Assembly (NCBI GenBank): GCA_903923205.1
Contig: CAIXXC010000401.1
Span: 1 to 33,040, forward strand
Reading direction: 5' to 3'
DNA from: an uncultured Rhodospirillales bacterium
Lineage (GTDB): Bacteria > Pseudomonadota > Alphaproteobacteria > ATCC43930 > CGMCC-115725
Length of the DNA: 33,040 bases
In this document: positions 32,490-33,040 of the stretch, one piece after another
Position numbering within the stretch: position 1 is the stretch's first letter
Layout of the letters: each line of letters opens with the position of its first letter
The notes under the pieces: generated by a model
What the model was told of the DNA's origin: nothing
The model's input: only the letters and a program-made list of their open reading frames with translations
Database searches by the model: none
Program-made: the position numbers and the translations under genes

Positions 32490-32501
32490 TACAATGTTGT
32501 A
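32490..32501. promoter_or_regulatory. Candidate MarR operator
   Basis: TACAATGTTGTA is an inverted repeat with arms TACAA and TTGTA about two central bases. It lies in an AT-rich stretch 72 bases before the marR-type start, where an autoregulatory site would be expected. Its size is typical of MarR half-site pairs. Confidence 0.4.
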
Positions 32502-32520
32502 GTTTTGTGATCGCGCATAC

Positions 32521-32558
32521 AAAAAACCCCGCAACGGACGATCCGTCGCGGGGTTTTT
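32521..32558 (-). terminator. Bidirectional Rho-independent terminator after sdhB
   Basis: AAAAACCCCGC (32522-32532) pairs with GCGGGGTTTTT (32548-32558); after one mismatch, ACGGA pairs with TCCGT around a CGA loop. Runs of six A on the left and five T on the right give a T-tract in both directions. It lies 55 bases after the sdhB stop. Confidence 0.92.
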
Positions 32559-32613
32559 GCAAGTCAGACCAGCATGTTGGGCCGCTACCGGCAGTCCGTC
32601 AGATTGCCGGACC

Positions 32614-33040
32614 TTAAGCGAACTTGCGGGCGACGATCAACTTCTTGATCTCGGCGATCGCCTTGGCCGGGTTCAGCCCCTTCGGGCAGGTCCGGGTGCA
32701 GTTCATGATGGTGTGGCAGCGATAGAGGCGGAACGGATCCTCAAGCTCGTCGAGGCGCTCGCCCGTCTTCTCGTCGCGGCTGTCGGCGATCCAGCGATAG
32801 GCCTGCAACAGAATAGCCGGGCCGAGGTATCGATCGGAATTCCACCAATAGCTGGGGCAGGAGGTCGAGCACGAGAAGCACAGGATGCATTCCCACAGAC
32901 CTTCGAGCTTGGCGCGCTCCTCTTCCGACTGCAGACGCTCGCGGTCGGACGGCGGCTGAGAGTCGGACTGCAGCCACGGCTTGATCGAGGTGTACTGGGC
33001 ATAGATATGCGTCAGATCGGGCACCAGATCCTTGACCACC
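32614..33040 (-). CDS. sdhB: Succinate dehydrogenase iron-sulfur subunit, C-terminal part (runs off window)
   Basis: The 141 visible residues are the C-terminal ferredoxin-like half of SdhB, which passes electrons from the flavoprotein to ubiquinone in complex II. The cysteines for the 4Fe-4S and 3Fe-4S clusters are present: [16 protein letters not shown], then CHTIMNC and [25 protein letters not shown] and [18 protein letters not shown] are typical SdhB text. The N-terminal 2Fe-2S domain lies beyond base 33040. It is the last gene of its operon, as the terminator just downstream shows. Confidence 0.95.
   Translation of the reverse strand, partial: VVKDLVPDLTHIYAQYTSIKPWLQSDSQPPSDRERLQSEEERAKLEGLWECILCFSCSTSCPSYWWNSDRYLGPAILLQAYRWIADSRDEKTGERLDELEDPFRLYRCHTIMNCTRTCPKGLNPAKAIAEIKKLIVARKFA

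Noticed and set aside
1-33040. CRISPR arrays, tRNA or rRNA genes, transposases, integrases or attachment sites
   Set aside because: None was seen by reading; the brnTA/cckA junction has no flanking inverted or direct repeats that would mark an insertion sequence.

Overview
The window is about 33 kb of GC-rich DNA from an alphaproteobacterium, most likely of the Rhodospirillales. The evidence is a CckA-type hybrid kinase next to recA, a eukaryotic-type NADP isocitrate dehydrogenase, a complete hopanoid core (squalene synthesis by HpnCDE, cyclisation, HpnG/H/M/N), LexA sites of the alphaproteobacterial GTTC-N7-GTTC type and C-terminal SdhB at the right edge. The placement below class level is an inference. 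No tRNA, rRNA, CRISPR array, transposase or integrase was seen.

Left edge to 7.3 kb: the tail of a BrnT toxin and a BrnA antitoxin run directly into a CckA kinase that has lost its N-terminal half; both genes are broken at the same place (about 274-284). recA follows, with a LexA-like operator. Then, on the minus strand, come icd (with a strong terminator), an Fsr-type MFS transporter, an SMP-30/gluconolactonase protein and a LOG-family nucleotide hydrolase.

7.5-22.3 kb: an isoprenoid-to-hopanoid locus. It holds dxs and ispH (first and last steps of the MEP pathway, divergently transcribed), hpnM downstream of dxs, hpnN convergent to hpnM, hpnH downstream of ispH, and a minus-strand run hpnC-hpnD-hpnE-shc-hpnG whose first three genes overlap translationally. 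hpnH and hpnG, which encode consecutive enzymes, overlap tail to tail by 60 bases. A four-repeat COG4705-type membrane protein lies upstream of hpnC.

22.4-26.9 kb: a DNA-damage-flavoured segment. A PA0069/Rv2578c-type radical SAM gene carries a perfect GTTC-N7-GTTC LexA box. Next come a candidate small RNA ending in a textbook terminator, a large DinG/XPD-type iron-sulfur helicase and a small unknown ORF.

26.8-33 kb: a minus-strand iron module (FTR1 permease, EfeO-type cupredoxin without copper ligands, small outer-membrane barrel, YnfM-like MFS) and a divergent OprB porin. They share an intergenic region with two near-identical Fur-type boxes laid over candidate promoters. An orphan MarR regulator and the 3' end of sdhB with a bidirectional terminator close the window.

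Most of this is conserved core biology. The parts most worth a second look are the brnTA/cckA junction, the LexA-controlled radical SAM gene with its adjacent candidate sRNA, and the Fur-box-controlled FTR1/cupredoxin/barrel module.
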